A stretch of DNA of 64,000 nucleotides from Streptomyces anulatus (lineage in GTDB: Bacteria; Actinomycetota; Actinomycetes; Streptomycetales; Streptomycetaceae): positions 1 to 64,000 of the forward strand of contig NZ_BMVK01000004.1 in NCBI RefSeq assembly GCF_014650675.1, read 5' to 3'. Shown in pieces: positions 16,189 to 24,361 of this stretch. The stretch's first letter is position 1. Every line of letters starts with the position of its first letter. Position numbers and translations under genes: made by a program. The notes beneath the pieces were generated by a model. The model searched no databases and was not told the DNA's origin. It worked only from the letters and a program-made list of their open reading frames with translations.

Positions 16189-17149
16189 GGAAGAGCAGCC
16201 CCCCGTAGTACCAGCCCGAACCCACCGTGGGCGTGTAGCAGAGGTCCCCGGCCTTCAGCCGGCCCTCGCGCGCCATCTCGGAGAGCACGATCGGCACCGA
16301 GGCGCTGCCGGTGTTCGCCCGGGTCTCGTAGTTGGTGACGAAGCGTTCCTCCGGGATGCCGAGACGTTCCCGTACGGCGGTGTGCAGCTGGCCCGTTCCG
16401 GGGTGCGGCACCACCCAGTCGATCTCGTCCATCTTCGTGCCCGAGCGGGCCAGCATCCGGGCGGCCAGATCGGCGTGGGAGTCGGCGGCGATGGAGACCA
16501 GCTCGCGGCTGCTCCTGATCCATCCGTTGGGCGGGTACACGGTGACCGTCTCCCGGCCGGAGCCGTCGCTGATCAGCAGCGAGTCCCACAGGCCGGCGCC
16601 CTGCCCGGCGCCGCGCGACACCACGGCCGCGCCGGCCGCGTCGCCCACGATCAGCTCGCCCTTGCTGCCCGGGCGCACCCGGCGCGAGAACCGCTCGCTG
16701 GAGACGACCAGCGCGTGGCGCCAGGTGGCGTGTGTCCCGAGATGCGCCGCCGCCGTCTGGACCCCGTGCACGAACCCCGTGCAGGCGCCGCACACGTCGA
16801 AGGCGAGCGCCCGGTCCGCACCCAGCAGGTGCGCGGTGTGCGGGGCCCACTCGGGGACGAACTGACGGTCCGTCCAGTTGCTGAGGATCAGCAGGTCCAC
16901 CTCGTCGGCGGTGATGCCCGCCTGCTCCATGGCCGCACGGGCGGCGCGCACCCCCATGTACGCGGGGGTCTCCTCCTCGTCCGCCACATGGCGGCTGCGG
17001 ACGTCGAGCCGGCCGATGACGGCCTCGTCCACCGCGTTGCCCGCGGGGTCCTCGGCGCTCTCGTTCTCCACCTGGAGACGTGGGTAGTAGTGCCCGAATC
17101 CGGACAGGCGCAGTCCGCTCTCGCGCCACAGGGAGGTCTCGTCGTGCAT
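16181..17149 (-). CDS. KAS III-type ketosynthase (macrotetrolide pathway)
   Basis: This 322-residue FabH-like enzyme has a complete triad: Cys123 (CGACTGF), His249 (VVPHPGTG) and Asn279 (RANTGSAS). Because the cluster lacks an ACP, the substrates are probably CoA esters such as malonyl-CoA and succinyl- or propionyl-CoA derivatives. With the next gene it matches the two KAS III proteins of the ACP-less nonactin PKS (probably NonP/NonQ). ATG 17149 follows a weak purine stretch, and 65 bp separate it from the preceding gene, the largest gap within the run. Confidence 0.82.
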   Translation of the reverse strand: MHDETSLWRESGLRLSGFGHYYPRLQVENESAEDPAGNAVDEAVIGRLDVRSRHVADEEETPAYMGVRAARAAMEQAGITADEVDLLILSNWTDRQFVPEWAPHTAHLLGADRALAFDVCGACTGFVHGVQTAAAHLGTHATWRHALVVSSERFSRRVRPGSKGELIVGDAAGAAVVSRGAGQGAGLWDSLLISDGSGRETVTVYPPNGWIRSSRELVSIAADSHADLAARMLARSGTKMDEIDWVVPHPGTGQLHTAVRERLGIPEERFVTNYETRANTGSASVPIVLSEMAREGRLKAGDLCYTPTVGSGWYYGGLLFRV

Positions 17150-17214
17150 CTCTCGTCTTCCCGTACTGTGCGGTGGGGCCGGGGGACGCCCGGCGGCTGG
17201 GGAATCGGCCGGGC

Positions 17215-18258
17215 TCACGGAATCCGCAGGAGCATCGCGCCCCAGCTGAAGCCGCGGCCGATGCCGATCGTCGCGACGAGATCGCCGGAGCGGATCTTCC
17301 CGGAACCGAGGTTCTCGGAGAGGCAGCTGGGGATGGAGACGCTGGAGGTGTTGCCGCGTTCCTGGATGTTGGTGAGGAGCTTCTCGCGCGGGATCTCCAG
17401 CGTCCGGCACACCTGGTTGATCATGTTCAGGTTGCCCTGGTGCGGCACGAACCAGTCGATGTCGTCCACCGTCAGGCCGTTGCGCTCCAGGATCTCCAGG
17501 CCCACGTGGGAGAGCAGCTTCGGACCGACCGCGCCGACCTCCCGGCCGCGCATCAGCATCTTGTCGTTCTCGTCGATGTCGAAGGCGTCGAAGTACGAGC
17601 CGTCCGCGTGCAGCGCCACGTCCAGCAGCCCGTGCTCCTCGGTGTCCGCCGACCAGACCGCCGCGGCGGCCCCCGCCCCGAACAGCGCCGAGTAGCGGTA
17701 GTCGAAGTTCAGGATCGGGCGCGGGTTCTCCGCGCAGACGACCAGCGCGTTGCGCATGCCGAGCGCCGGAAGCATCGCGGCGGCCGTCGCGGTGCCGTAC
17801 ATGAAGCCGGCGCAGGCCACCGAGGTGACGTCGAAGCAGGTGGCGTGGCGCAGCCCGACCTGCTTCTGGAGCGGCAGCGAGATGTCCATGTAGTTGTTGG
17901 TGGCGCTGGAGGGGTTGACCCGCGGCCGGGTGGTGGACGTCGTGCCGATGACGAGATCGATGTCGTCGGGCCCCAGACCGGCGGCGTTCAGGGCGTCGTC
18001 CACCGCCTTGGCCGCCATCTCCACCGCGCGTTCCTTCTCGTCGGCCGGCCAGTGGCGGCTGACGATCCCGGTGTTCTCGCGGATCCAGGCGTCGTCGATG
18101 CCCAGCGCCTCGATCTGCTCGAAGTGGGCGTTGGTGATCGGCTCGCCGGGGAAGTAGTGGCCGATCCCGGCGAGCCGCACGGGGGCGATCGCGGTGGGCG
18201 GCAGCGGGCGCAGATGTGCCGTCGCCGGGTCGGGGACGGTGTCGGCGGTGGTGGTCAT
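17215..18258 (-). CDS. KAS III-type ketosynthase (macrotetrolide pathway)
   Basis: This 347-residue FabH-like protein has Cys149 (TSVACAGFMYG), His273 (FVPHQGNLN) and Asn303 (ERGNTSSVS), all intact. It is longer at the N-terminus than its neighbour and only moderately similar to it, so the two probably accept different acyl-CoAs. Macrotetrolide homologues (nonactin to tetranactin) differ in acetate versus propionate units, and relaxed KAS III specificity is one possible cause. The start overlaps the CoA-transferase stop (ATGA). Confidence 0.82.
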   Translation of the reverse strand: MTTTADTVPDPATAHLRPLPPTAIAPVRLAGIGHYFPGEPITNAHFEQIEALGIDDAWIRENTGIVSRHWPADEKERAVEMAAKAVDDALNAAGLGPDDIDLVIGTTSTTRPRVNPSSATNNYMDISLPLQKQVGLRHATCFDVTSVACAGFMYGTATAAAMLPALGMRNALVVCAENPRPILNFDYRYSALFGAGAAAAVWSADTEEHGLLDVALHADGSYFDAFDIDENDKMLMRGREVGAVGPKLLSHVGLEILERNGLTVDDIDWFVPHQGNLNMINQVCRTLEIPREKLLTNIQERGNTSSVSIPSCLSENLGSGKIRSGDLVATIGIGRGFSWGAMLLRIP

Positions 18259-20030
18259 CGGTAGAAACCTTCCGGGTCCATGGTGCGCAGGAGGACGAGT
18301 TCTTCGGTGGTGACGGCCTTCTCGTCGGTCAGGAAGCCGCTGACCCCGGTGGAGGCCGCGGGGAACTCCCAGCCGGTGAGGTCGCGCACCGCCGCCTCCG
18401 GCCCGTCGGGGAGGTCCTTCCCGGCGCGGCCGCGGCCCGGAACGGGCGGCAGCCAGCTCGCCAGCTCGAAGGCGTCGCCGGCCCCGGCGCGGGTGAAGCG
18501 CCCGAACTGGCTGACCACGTCGCGGACCCGCAGGCCCGGACTGGTGAGGTGGGTCAGCCGGGGTACGTAGCGGCGGGCCGAGGCGACCGCGATCACCACG
18601 CAGTCCACGGACGAGGCGATGTCGTTGGCCCCGCCGGAGCCGGTGATCCAGCGGCCGTCGGGCAGCAGCGTCGTGTTGATGTTGGCGTCCGGGTCGATCT
18701 CCGCGGCGGAGAGCACGCCCAGGCAGCGCGGGTTGGCGGCGACCGCGCCGCCCAGCGTCTCCGCGACGCCCGCCAGCATCTGCGAGCGCTCGGCGTGCCG
18801 TTGGCTGAAGAGGAAGACGTCGCCGGGTTCGGGGTCCATCGACTGGAGGCCCAGCTCGGCGGCCACCTGCACCTGGACGCCGTCGCGTCCCAGCAGCCGG
18901 GCCGCCAGCCACGCGGACATGTGCGAGGTGCCGATCCCGGCGAGCAGCGTGTCGTAGCCGCGCTCCCGGACCAGGTCGACGATCGCGCGGGCGCCGAGCA
19001 CGATGAGCTGCTCCTGCTCGGTGGGGGCGGCGGACCCGTCCGCCGGGCTCCGGTCCTTCTCCACGGCGACCGGGACGCCCGGGGGAGCGGGGAACACCAG
19101 CGCGGCGCGGCGGGTCCCACCCAGCTGCTCCAGGTAGTCGGCGTGGCTGCCCGCCCCGCCGACCCACTTCTCGTACCAGGCGGCGGCGGACTCCGGGTCC
19201 TTGCAGGCGGCCACGATGTCGGTGAGGAAGCCGTAGTCGTCCAGGTAGCCGTCGACTCCGGCCAGTCCACCCGTGCGCAGTGACTGCGGGTGGGCGCCGA
19301 GCGGCGCCTCGCACAGGCCGAGGACGCGGGCGGCGGGGATCACCACCCGGTCCGGCATCGCGGCGATCACCTCGTCGTCGACGATCGCCTCCACGGAGGC
19401 GAGGACCCCCTCGGTGGCGGCGTACGCGGCCCAGGCGCCCTCGCCCAGCGGGGGGCAGGCCACGACGTTGCCCCGGCGGTCGGCGGCGACACCGTGGAAG
19501 AGGGTGAAGCGCGGGCGCAGCGGGCTGAGCAGGGTGACGGTGCGCTCCGGGTCCTCGGGGTGCGGCACCAGGTGGAGCCTGCCCTCCTTGCCGTGCCGGA
19601 GGTCGGTCTCGGCGAGCATCGAGCCGGTGGTGGCGAAGGGCTGGCCGAGCGCCGCGGCCATCAGCCGCTGCGTGTAGCTCAGCAGCGACCACATCTCCAC
19701 CTCGAACGGCCGGCCCTCGGCCAGCTCGCGGTAGAGGCGGTTGGGGCGCGGTGAGGGGTAGGTGTCGCCGACGAACCCGGTGATCACCTTGCGTACGGCG
19801 CCGGAGAGGGCCAGCGCATGGGCGCTGGAGTGCACGGCGGTGGTGCTCACCGTCATGCTGCCGCTCCCGGCGAAGGTCCGGCACACCGCGTTCAGCAGGG
19901 CGTTGGGCCGCGACATCGTCGCCGCGGCGTGCACGTGGTCGCCCTCGCGGACGAAGCGGCGTATCAGGTCGTCGGGGCCGGTGGCCAGGTAGGGGCCGGT
20001 GGTGGAGGGGCGTTCGAGGGCTGTGGTCAT
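18255..20030 (-). CDS. Single-chain CoA-transferase family protein
   Basis: This 591-residue protein looks like fused alpha and beta halves of a family I CoA-transferase. The first half (about 20-300) contains GSGSMTVSTTAVHSSAH and TGFVGDTYPSP. The second half (about 345-590) has GIGTSHMSAW and VQVAAELGLQSMDP, where the Glu before LG is the likely catalytic residue, and GSGGANDIASS. It probably moves CoA between succinyl-CoA or acetyl-CoA and a pathway acid, feeding the KAS III enzymes. It overlaps its neighbours on both sides (ATGA), so it is an integral member of the biosynthetic unit. The exact substrates are unknown. Confidence 0.75.
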   Translation of the reverse strand: MTTALERPSTTGPYLATGPDDLIRRFVREGDHVHAAATMSRPNALLNAVCRTFAGSGSMTVSTTAVHSSAHALALSGAVRKVITGFVGDTYPSPRPNRLYRELAEGRPFEVEMWSLLSYTQRLMAAALGQPFATTGSMLAETDLRHGKEGRLHLVPHPEDPERTVTLLSPLRPRFTLFHGVAADRRGNVVACPPLGEGAWAAYAATEGVLASVEAIVDDEVIAAMPDRVVIPAARVLGLCEAPLGAHPQSLRTGGLAGVDGYLDDYGFLTDIVAACKDPESAAAWYEKWVGGAGSHADYLEQLGGTRRAALVFPAPPGVPVAVEKDRSPADGSAAPTEQEQLIVLGARAIVDLVRERGYDTLLAGIGTSHMSAWLAARLLGRDGVQVQVAAELGLQSMDPEPGDVFLFSQRHAERSQMLAGVAETLGGAVAANPRCLGVLSAAEIDPDANINTTLLPDGRWITGSGGANDIASSVDCVVIAVASARRYVPRLTHLTSPGLRVRDVVSQFGRFTRAGAGDAFELASWLPPVPGRGRAGKDLPDGPEAAVRDLTGWEFPAASTGVSGFLTDEKAVTTEELVLLRTMDPEGFYR

Positions 20031-21319
20031 GCGTGCTCCAGGGCCATGACGGAGGTCTGCGAGCCGAAGGCGAAGGACAGCGAGACCGCGAGGTCGATCT
20101 CGGTGTCGCGCGGCCCCTCGGCGACGTGGTCGTAGTCGCACTCGGGGTCCGGCGTGACGTGGTTGGCGGTCGGGGCCAGCCGCTGGTGATGGAGCATCAG
20201 CGAGGTGGCGGCGACGTTGATGATCCCGGCCATGCCGAACGTGTGGCCGTAGATGGGTTTGTTGGAGCCGTGCGGCGGCAGGTCCGCGTCGTCGTGGCGC
20301 GGCAGCAGGCGGCGCAGGGCCCGGCTCTCGGCGATGTCGTTGTACCGGGTGGCGGTGCCGTGGCCGCAGACGTAGCCGATCTCCTCCGGCTTGCGCCCGG
20401 CGTCGTCGAGCACGCCCGCGACGACCGAGGCGGTGACGTCCCCGACCAGGTCCATGCTGGTGGCGTGGTTGGCCTCGTTGAGGGCGCGGTGGCCCAGGAT
20501 CCGTGCGTAGATCCGGGCGCCGCGCGCCCGGGCGGACGACTCGCGCTCCAGGCAGAGCGTCATGGCGCCCTCGCCCAGGGCGAATCCGCGCCGGTCCCGG
20601 TCGTAGGGGCGTACGGCGGTGGCGGGGTCGTCGCTCTCGGGCGAGAGCACCCCGTCCCCGAGCGCCAGGTAGCAGCGGGCGACCTCGGGGGCGATCGGGA
20701 ACTCGTGCCCACCGGCGAGGACCACGTCGGCACTGCCCGAACGCAGCTCGCGCAGAGCGAGACCGATCGCGTGGTGGCCGCCGACACAGGCACTGCTGAC
20801 CGTGGTGACCAGGCCCTTCGCGCCGACGCCGATGGCGGCGAGGGTGGCCGGACAGCCGGCCAGACCGCGGAACATGGCCGTCGCCCTGCCCCCGTACGGG
20901 TTCTGCTCCGGGGCCGCCGCGATGGTCTCGGCCCACCAGGACAGCGGGCCGCGGGACGAGGACTGGACGATGCTCATGCGCTCCGGGGCGATCTGGCCCC
21001 GGGCGATCCCGGCGTCCTCCAGGGCGTCGCCCACGGCGGCCATGGTCGCCAGGATGTCGCGGTTGTACTTCGCGGCGTGCGCCGGCAGGAGGTCCGGCAG
21101 CCGGGCCCCGGTGTCGAAGGCGCCGAGCTGCGCGGCCGCGTGGACCGGCAGCCCGGCGGCGGCGAACGCCGGCGACTCCAGCCGGCTCACCTGTGAGGTA
21201 CCGGTGGAGACATGGCTCCAGAAGGAATGGACATCGGGGGTGCCGGGCAGCACGCATCCGATGCCGGTCAGCACGATGGGATCGGAGGGGTCCGGGGAAG
21301 GGGATCGGCTGCTGTCCAT
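20027..21319 (-). CDS. FabF-type ketosynthase with intact catalytic set
   Basis: This 430-residue KAS I/II-like enzyme has Cys178 (VSSACVGGHH), His320 (CGHGTATRYND), Lys354 and His359 (SNKPIYGHTFG). It is the only FabF-like protein of the cluster able to run standard decarboxylative C-C condensation, and the fifth ketosynthase, so the count equals NonJ, K, P, Q and U; by elimination it is NonU-like. It is the first gene of the minus-strand unit, preceded by a 200-bp promoter region. No ribosome-binding site is obvious before ATG 21319. Confidence 0.82.
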   Translation of the reverse strand: MDSSRSPSPDPSDPIVLTGIGCVLPGTPDVHSFWSHVSTGTSQVSRLESPAFAAAGLPVHAAAQLGAFDTGARLPDLLPAHAAKYNRDILATMAAVGDALEDAGIARGQIAPERMSIVQSSSRGPLSWWAETIAAAPEQNPYGGRATAMFRGLAGCPATLAAIGVGAKGLVTTVSSACVGGHHAIGLALRELRSGSADVVLAGGHEFPIAPEVARCYLALGDGVLSPESDDPATAVRPYDRDRRGFALGEGAMTLCLERESSARARGARIYARILGHRALNEANHATSMDLVGDVTASVVAGVLDDAGRKPEEIGYVCGHGTATRYNDIAESRALRRLLPRHDDADLPPHGSNKPIYGHTFGMAGIINVAATSLMLHHQRLAPTANHVTPDPECDYDHVAEGPRDTEIDLAVSLSFAFGSQTSVMALEHA

Positions 21320-21343
21320 GGATCGAAGCTAGCTGCCCTTACA

Positions 21344-21403
21344 TGAGCCTCGATATGGCCGTCAAGTACTCATGCGCGTCTTATTTGGTGACTACCAGTA
21401 CTC
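21344..21403 (-). promoter_or_regulatory. Candidate promoter region of the macrotetrolide operon
   Basis: Upstream of the first ketosynthase the minus strand has TTGACG (21365-21360), a good -35, but only a weak -10 (TAAGGG or TGTAAG) about 17-18 bp on. Two copies of AGTACTC lie at 21365-21371 and 21397-21403, centres 32 bp apart, one touching the -35. They are about three helical turns apart and may be activator or repressor half-sites. This stretch is clearly AT-richer than its surroundings. Confidence 0.45.
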
Positions 21404-21458
21404 GAATATGAGCACCGGGCGTCAACGCCGTACGGTATCCGCGCCCGCACGCACGGAA

Positions 21459-21495
21459 GCGGCCCGCCGCCTCCGTGAGGGAGGCGCCGGGCCGC
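21459..21495 (-). terminator. Terminator of the ABC transporter operon
   Basis: Two 16-bp arms, GCGGCCCGCCGCCTCC (21459-21474) and GGAGGCGCCGGGCCGC (21480-21495), pair with one mismatch around a 5-base loop. It lies 25 bp past the permease stop codon and separates this operon from the macrotetrolide promoter. Confidence 0.75.
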
Positions 21496-21519
21496 TCGGC
21501 GTAGGCGCGGGCGTGGGGC

Positions 21520-22326
21520 TCAGGCGTTCTTGACGTCGCGTCGGTCCACGGCGTACGTACCGGCGGCGACGATCGCGGCCGAGAGGACCACCAGCAGCGC
21601 GACCCCGCCCCAGGGAACGCCGTTGAGCAGCGGGTCGCTGCCCAGCGCCCACTCCCACGGGGAGATGTTCGCCAGCGGTTCCAGGGAGTCGGACATCGGC
21701 GCGATGGCGTGCAGCAGATACCCGACGACGAGCACACCGGCCGCCACGCCGAGTGCGGGACCGCGCCCGAAGCCGAACCCGACGACGGCGTACGCGACAC
21801 CCGCGTGCAGCACGGCCAGCAGACCGACGGTCAGCGTCACGGCGGCGACCCCGCCTCCGGAGACGTCCATATCGAAGGAGACGACCGAGCCGTACACCGA
21901 CAGCCAGACCAGGATGCTGGTGAGGGCCAGGCCGAAGGTCACGCAGAGGAAGCGCACCAGAAAGACCGTGCGGCGGGCGACCGGCAGCGCGAGCAGCAGT
22001 TCGAGCCGCCCGGCCTCCTCGTCGCCGCCGGTCAGGGCGGCGGTCGCGGTCACGGCCATCAGGCCGAGGAGCAGCGGCAGCAGTACCGCGTACAGGTTCC
22101 CCTTCAGGTAGCCGCTCGCGCTGCTGATCTGGTCGATTCCGAAGGCGGCGGCCATCTCCGGCGATATGCCGGAGGAGAAGTCCTCCAGGGCGTCGGACTC
22201 CTCCATCGAGGGCCAGGCGCCGACGACGGAGATTGCGAGCAGGACCAGCGCGGCCGACCAGGCGATCAGGGTGCGCTTCTGGATCTGTACTCCGCGCCGG
22301 AAGATCTCCGAGCTGGGCGATGACAT
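21520..22326 (-). CDS. ABC-2 type transporter permease
   Basis: This 268-residue membrane protein has about six hydrophobic segments (TLIAWSAALVLLAISVVGAW near the start, AVLLPLLLGLMAVTATAAL, LCVTFGLALTSILVWL, VTLTVGLLAVLHAGVAYAV, LGVAAGVLVVGYLLHAI and a C-terminal segment). The GGDEEAGRLELLLALPVARR segment between TM2 and TM3 is typical of ABC-2 exporter permeases. It pairs with the ATPase 73 bp upstream. Being next to the macrotetrolide cluster, it could export or protect against the ionophore, but similar exporters are common and the intervening terminator shows separate transcription. Confidence 0.82.
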   Translation of the reverse strand: MSSPSSEIFRRGVQIQKRTLIAWSAALVLLAISVVGAWPSMEESDALEDFSSGISPEMAAAFGIDQISSASGYLKGNLYAVLLPLLLGLMAVTATAALTGGDEEAGRLELLLALPVARRTVFLVRFLCVTFGLALTSILVWLSVYGSVVSFDMDVSGGGVAAVTLTVGLLAVLHAGVAYAVVGFGFGRGPALGVAAGVLVVGYLLHAIAPMSDSLEPLANISPWEWALGSDPLLNGVPWGGVALLVVLSAAIVAAGTYAVDRRDVKNA

Positions 22327-22399
22327 GTGTATCCCTTCCGGCCGGCCCGGGGGAGCGGCCTTGATGACTGAGACCCGTGGCGGTGGTGTCCGGCGGTCG

Positions 22400-23356
22400 C
22401 TACCGCACCGGGCCTGCGGCCGCGGAGGGCTCTTCGGCCTCGGCGTCGCGGCTGCCCGGGACATCCCTCTGGTAGTACTCCAGGAACGCCTCCTCCAGGT
22501 CCGGTTCGGGCGCGGTGAGCGTCGTGATCCGGCGGCCCGCCAGGAACTTCAGCAGTGCGTCGGGCGAGCCGGCCCAGGCCAGGGAGACCACCTGGCCCTC
22601 CGGACTGCGCCGCTCCACGTCCGACGCGCCCTCCAGGCCGGCCAGTGCGGCGAGCGGGACGTCCTCGCCCTCCGCGAAGGTGATGTGGAAACGCTGTGAG
22701 GCCCGGCGGCGCAGTTCCTGTGTCGGACCGGAGGCGGCGAGCCTGCCGCCCTGGAGCACCGCGACCAGGTCGGCGACCCGCTCGACCTCGGAGAGGATGT
22801 GCGAGGAGAGCAGCACGCTCTGCCCGTTGTCCCGGGCCTCCTCGACGGTGGCGAGGAACACCTGCTGCATCAACGGGTCGAGCCCGTTGGTCGGTTCGTC
22901 GAGGATCAGCAGCTCCGGCTTGGCCATGAAGGCGCCGACCAGGCCGACCTTGCGGCGGTTGCCGGTGGAGAGCCCGCGCACCCGCCGGGACGGGTCGATG
23001 CCGAACCGCTGGACCAGCTCGTCCCGGTAGGCGGTGTCCGTCAGTCCTCGCAGCCGCCCCCAGGAGGCCAGCGTCTGACCGATGGTCAGCCGCTCGTCCA
23101 GGCGCAGCTCACCCGGCAGATAGCCGATGCGCCGCCGGACCTCGGGGTCGGTCGGGTCCTGTCCGAGCACCCGGACCTGGCCGGATGTGGGCCGGGAGAG
23201 GCCCATGAGCATACGGATCGTGGTGCTCTTGCCCGCTCCGTTGGGGCCCAGATATCCGTAGACCACGCCCTGGGGGACGGTCAGGTTCAGCCGGCTCAGC
23301 GCGGTGAAGTCACCGAACTTCTTGGTGACGTCGGTACATTCGATGAGAGGGGTCAC
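22400..23356 (-). CDS. ABC transporter ATP-binding protein (drug-export type)
   Basis: This 318-residue protein has Walker A GPNGAGKST, Q-loop replaced by YLPGELRL, signature LSTGNRRKV (variant of LSGGQ), Walker B LLILDEPTNGLD and H-loop LSSHILSEVERV. The C-terminal extension (about 225-318) is typical of DrrA/CcmA-like exporters. GTG 23356 is chosen because the conserved domain begins seven residues later. A perfect 22-bp palindrome 120 bp upstream is probably the operator of an unlinked regulator. Confidence 0.85.
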   Translation of the reverse strand: MTPLIECTDVTKKFGDFTALSRLNLTVPQGVVYGYLGPNGAGKSTTIRMLMGLSRPTSGQVRVLGQDPTDPEVRRRIGYLPGELRLDERLTIGQTLASWGRLRGLTDTAYRDELVQRFGIDPSRRVRGLSTGNRRKVGLVGAFMAKPELLILDEPTNGLDPLMQQVFLATVEEARDNGQSVLLSSHILSEVERVADLVAVLQGGRLAASGPTQELRRRASQRFHITFAEGEDVPLAALAGLEGASDVERRSPEGQVVSLAWAGSPDALLKFLAGRRITTLTAPEPDLEEAFLEYYQRDVPGSRDAEAEEPSAAAGPVR

Positions 23357-23476
23357 GTCTCTTCTGCTCTCTCCTCTTGCGTCCACGGCTCGTGCGTCCA
23401 CGGTCGGCCGGGGTCGTCCGGCGGGCATCGGGGGTGGGGGGATGGGGCGTCAGGTCCGCCGTACGGCACGGACAGT

Positions 23477-23498
23477 AGATTCAGTGATTACTGAATCT
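23477..23498. promoter_or_regulatory. Perfect 9-bp inverted repeat, probable operator
   Basis: AGATTCAGT (23477-23485) and ACTGAATCT (23490-23498) pair perfectly around GATT, in an AT-rich island. It has the size and spacing of a TetR- or PadR-type operator. It lies in the 216-bp gap upstream of the ABC transporter and downstream of the enoyl-CoA hydratase stop, so the exporter is the likely target. Confidence 0.7.
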
Positions 23499-23572
23499 GA
23501 TCAACAAGCCTAACGGCGCAGCTCACCCGCTGCAACGAAGCGCCTGCCATCCGTGGCGCGAAGGCATCGGCC

Positions 23573-24361
23573 CTAGGGTCGTCCGGAGGAGGGCGAGGGG
23601 TCCCGGTTCGCGGCGGACGCGGCCTGCCACCAGTAGCCGTTCTCCACGCCGAGCGCCGCCGTGCGGTCCAGGTGCCCGGAGTCCCGCAACAGCCGGACGC
23701 CCGCCTCCAGGAGCGCCGGATCCCCGGCGGCCACGGAAGCCGCCAGCGCCTGCGCCTCGGCGAGCGCACCGCCGTCGGGCACGGTGCGCTCCACCGCGCC
23801 CAGTCGGGCGAGTTCGTCCGCCCGCACGCGCTCCCCGGGGATCAGCAGCATCCGGGCCGCCACTCCGCGACCGGCCCGGCGCACCAGCGAGTGGACCGCG
23901 CCGCCGCCCGGAACGGCGCCGACCCCCAGCTCGGGAAGGCCGAACAGCGCACCCTCGCCCGCCACCACCAGGTCGCAGGCCAGGGCCAGTTCGAGGCCGC
24001 CGCCGAGCGCGTACCCCTCGACGGCCGCGACCACCGGGAAGGGGGCCTCGTGCAACATCGCGAACACCGTACGGAAATGGGCCCGCCGCACCGCGCGGCG
24101 CGACAGGTCGCGCCAGTCGGGCTCGCGGGTGTCCGCGCCGCTGGAGAAGGTCCCGCCGGCGCCGGTGAGCACCAGCGCCCCCGGCGCCTCCCCGCCCTGA
24201 TCCGTCAGCTTCCCCAACGCGTGGTCGAGTCGGGCCAGCATCGCGGTGGACATCGCGTTGCGGCGGTGCGGCCGGTTCAGGGTGAGGGTGGCCACCCGCC
24301 CGTGCCGCTCGACCAGCAGGGGGCTCGGCTCCCCCTCGGGCGCCGTCTCCTGTGGGGTCAT
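23573..24361 (-). CDS. Enoyl-CoA hydratase/isomerase family protein
   Basis: This 262-residue crotonase-fold enzyme retains both catalytic glutamates: GYALGGGLELALACD and FGLPELGVGAVPGGG. The oxyanion loop is GAGGTFSSGADTRE. Unlike NonS it should be a working hydratase or isomerase. The ATG (24361) overlaps the stop of the LuxR-type regulator (ATGA), an unusual pairing which suggests the regulator and enzyme serve one acyl-CoA function. The substrate is unknown. Confidence 0.82.
   Translation of the reverse strand: MTPQETAPEGEPSPLLVERHGRVATLTLNRPHRRNAMSTAMLARLDHALGKLTDQGGEAPGALVLTGAGGTFSSGADTREPDWRDLSRRAVRRAHFRTVFAMLHEAPFPVVAAVEGYALGGGLELALACDLVVAGEGALFGLPELGVGAVPGGGAVHSLVRRAGRGVAARMLLIPGERVRADELARLGAVERTVPDGGALAEAQALAASVAAGDPALLEAGVRLLRDSGHLDRTAALGVENGYWWQAASAANRDPSPSSGRP

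Noticed and set aside
11801..21319. Missing acyl carrier protein that might be hidden as a small gene
   Set aside because: The genes overlap or are separated by at most 65 bp, leaving no space for an ACP of about 80 residues, and no DSL-type serine motif was seen in the gaps.
4083..21319. Pamamycin cluster
   Set aside because: No aminotransferase or N-methyltransferase occurs in or beside the unit, both of which pamamycin needs.
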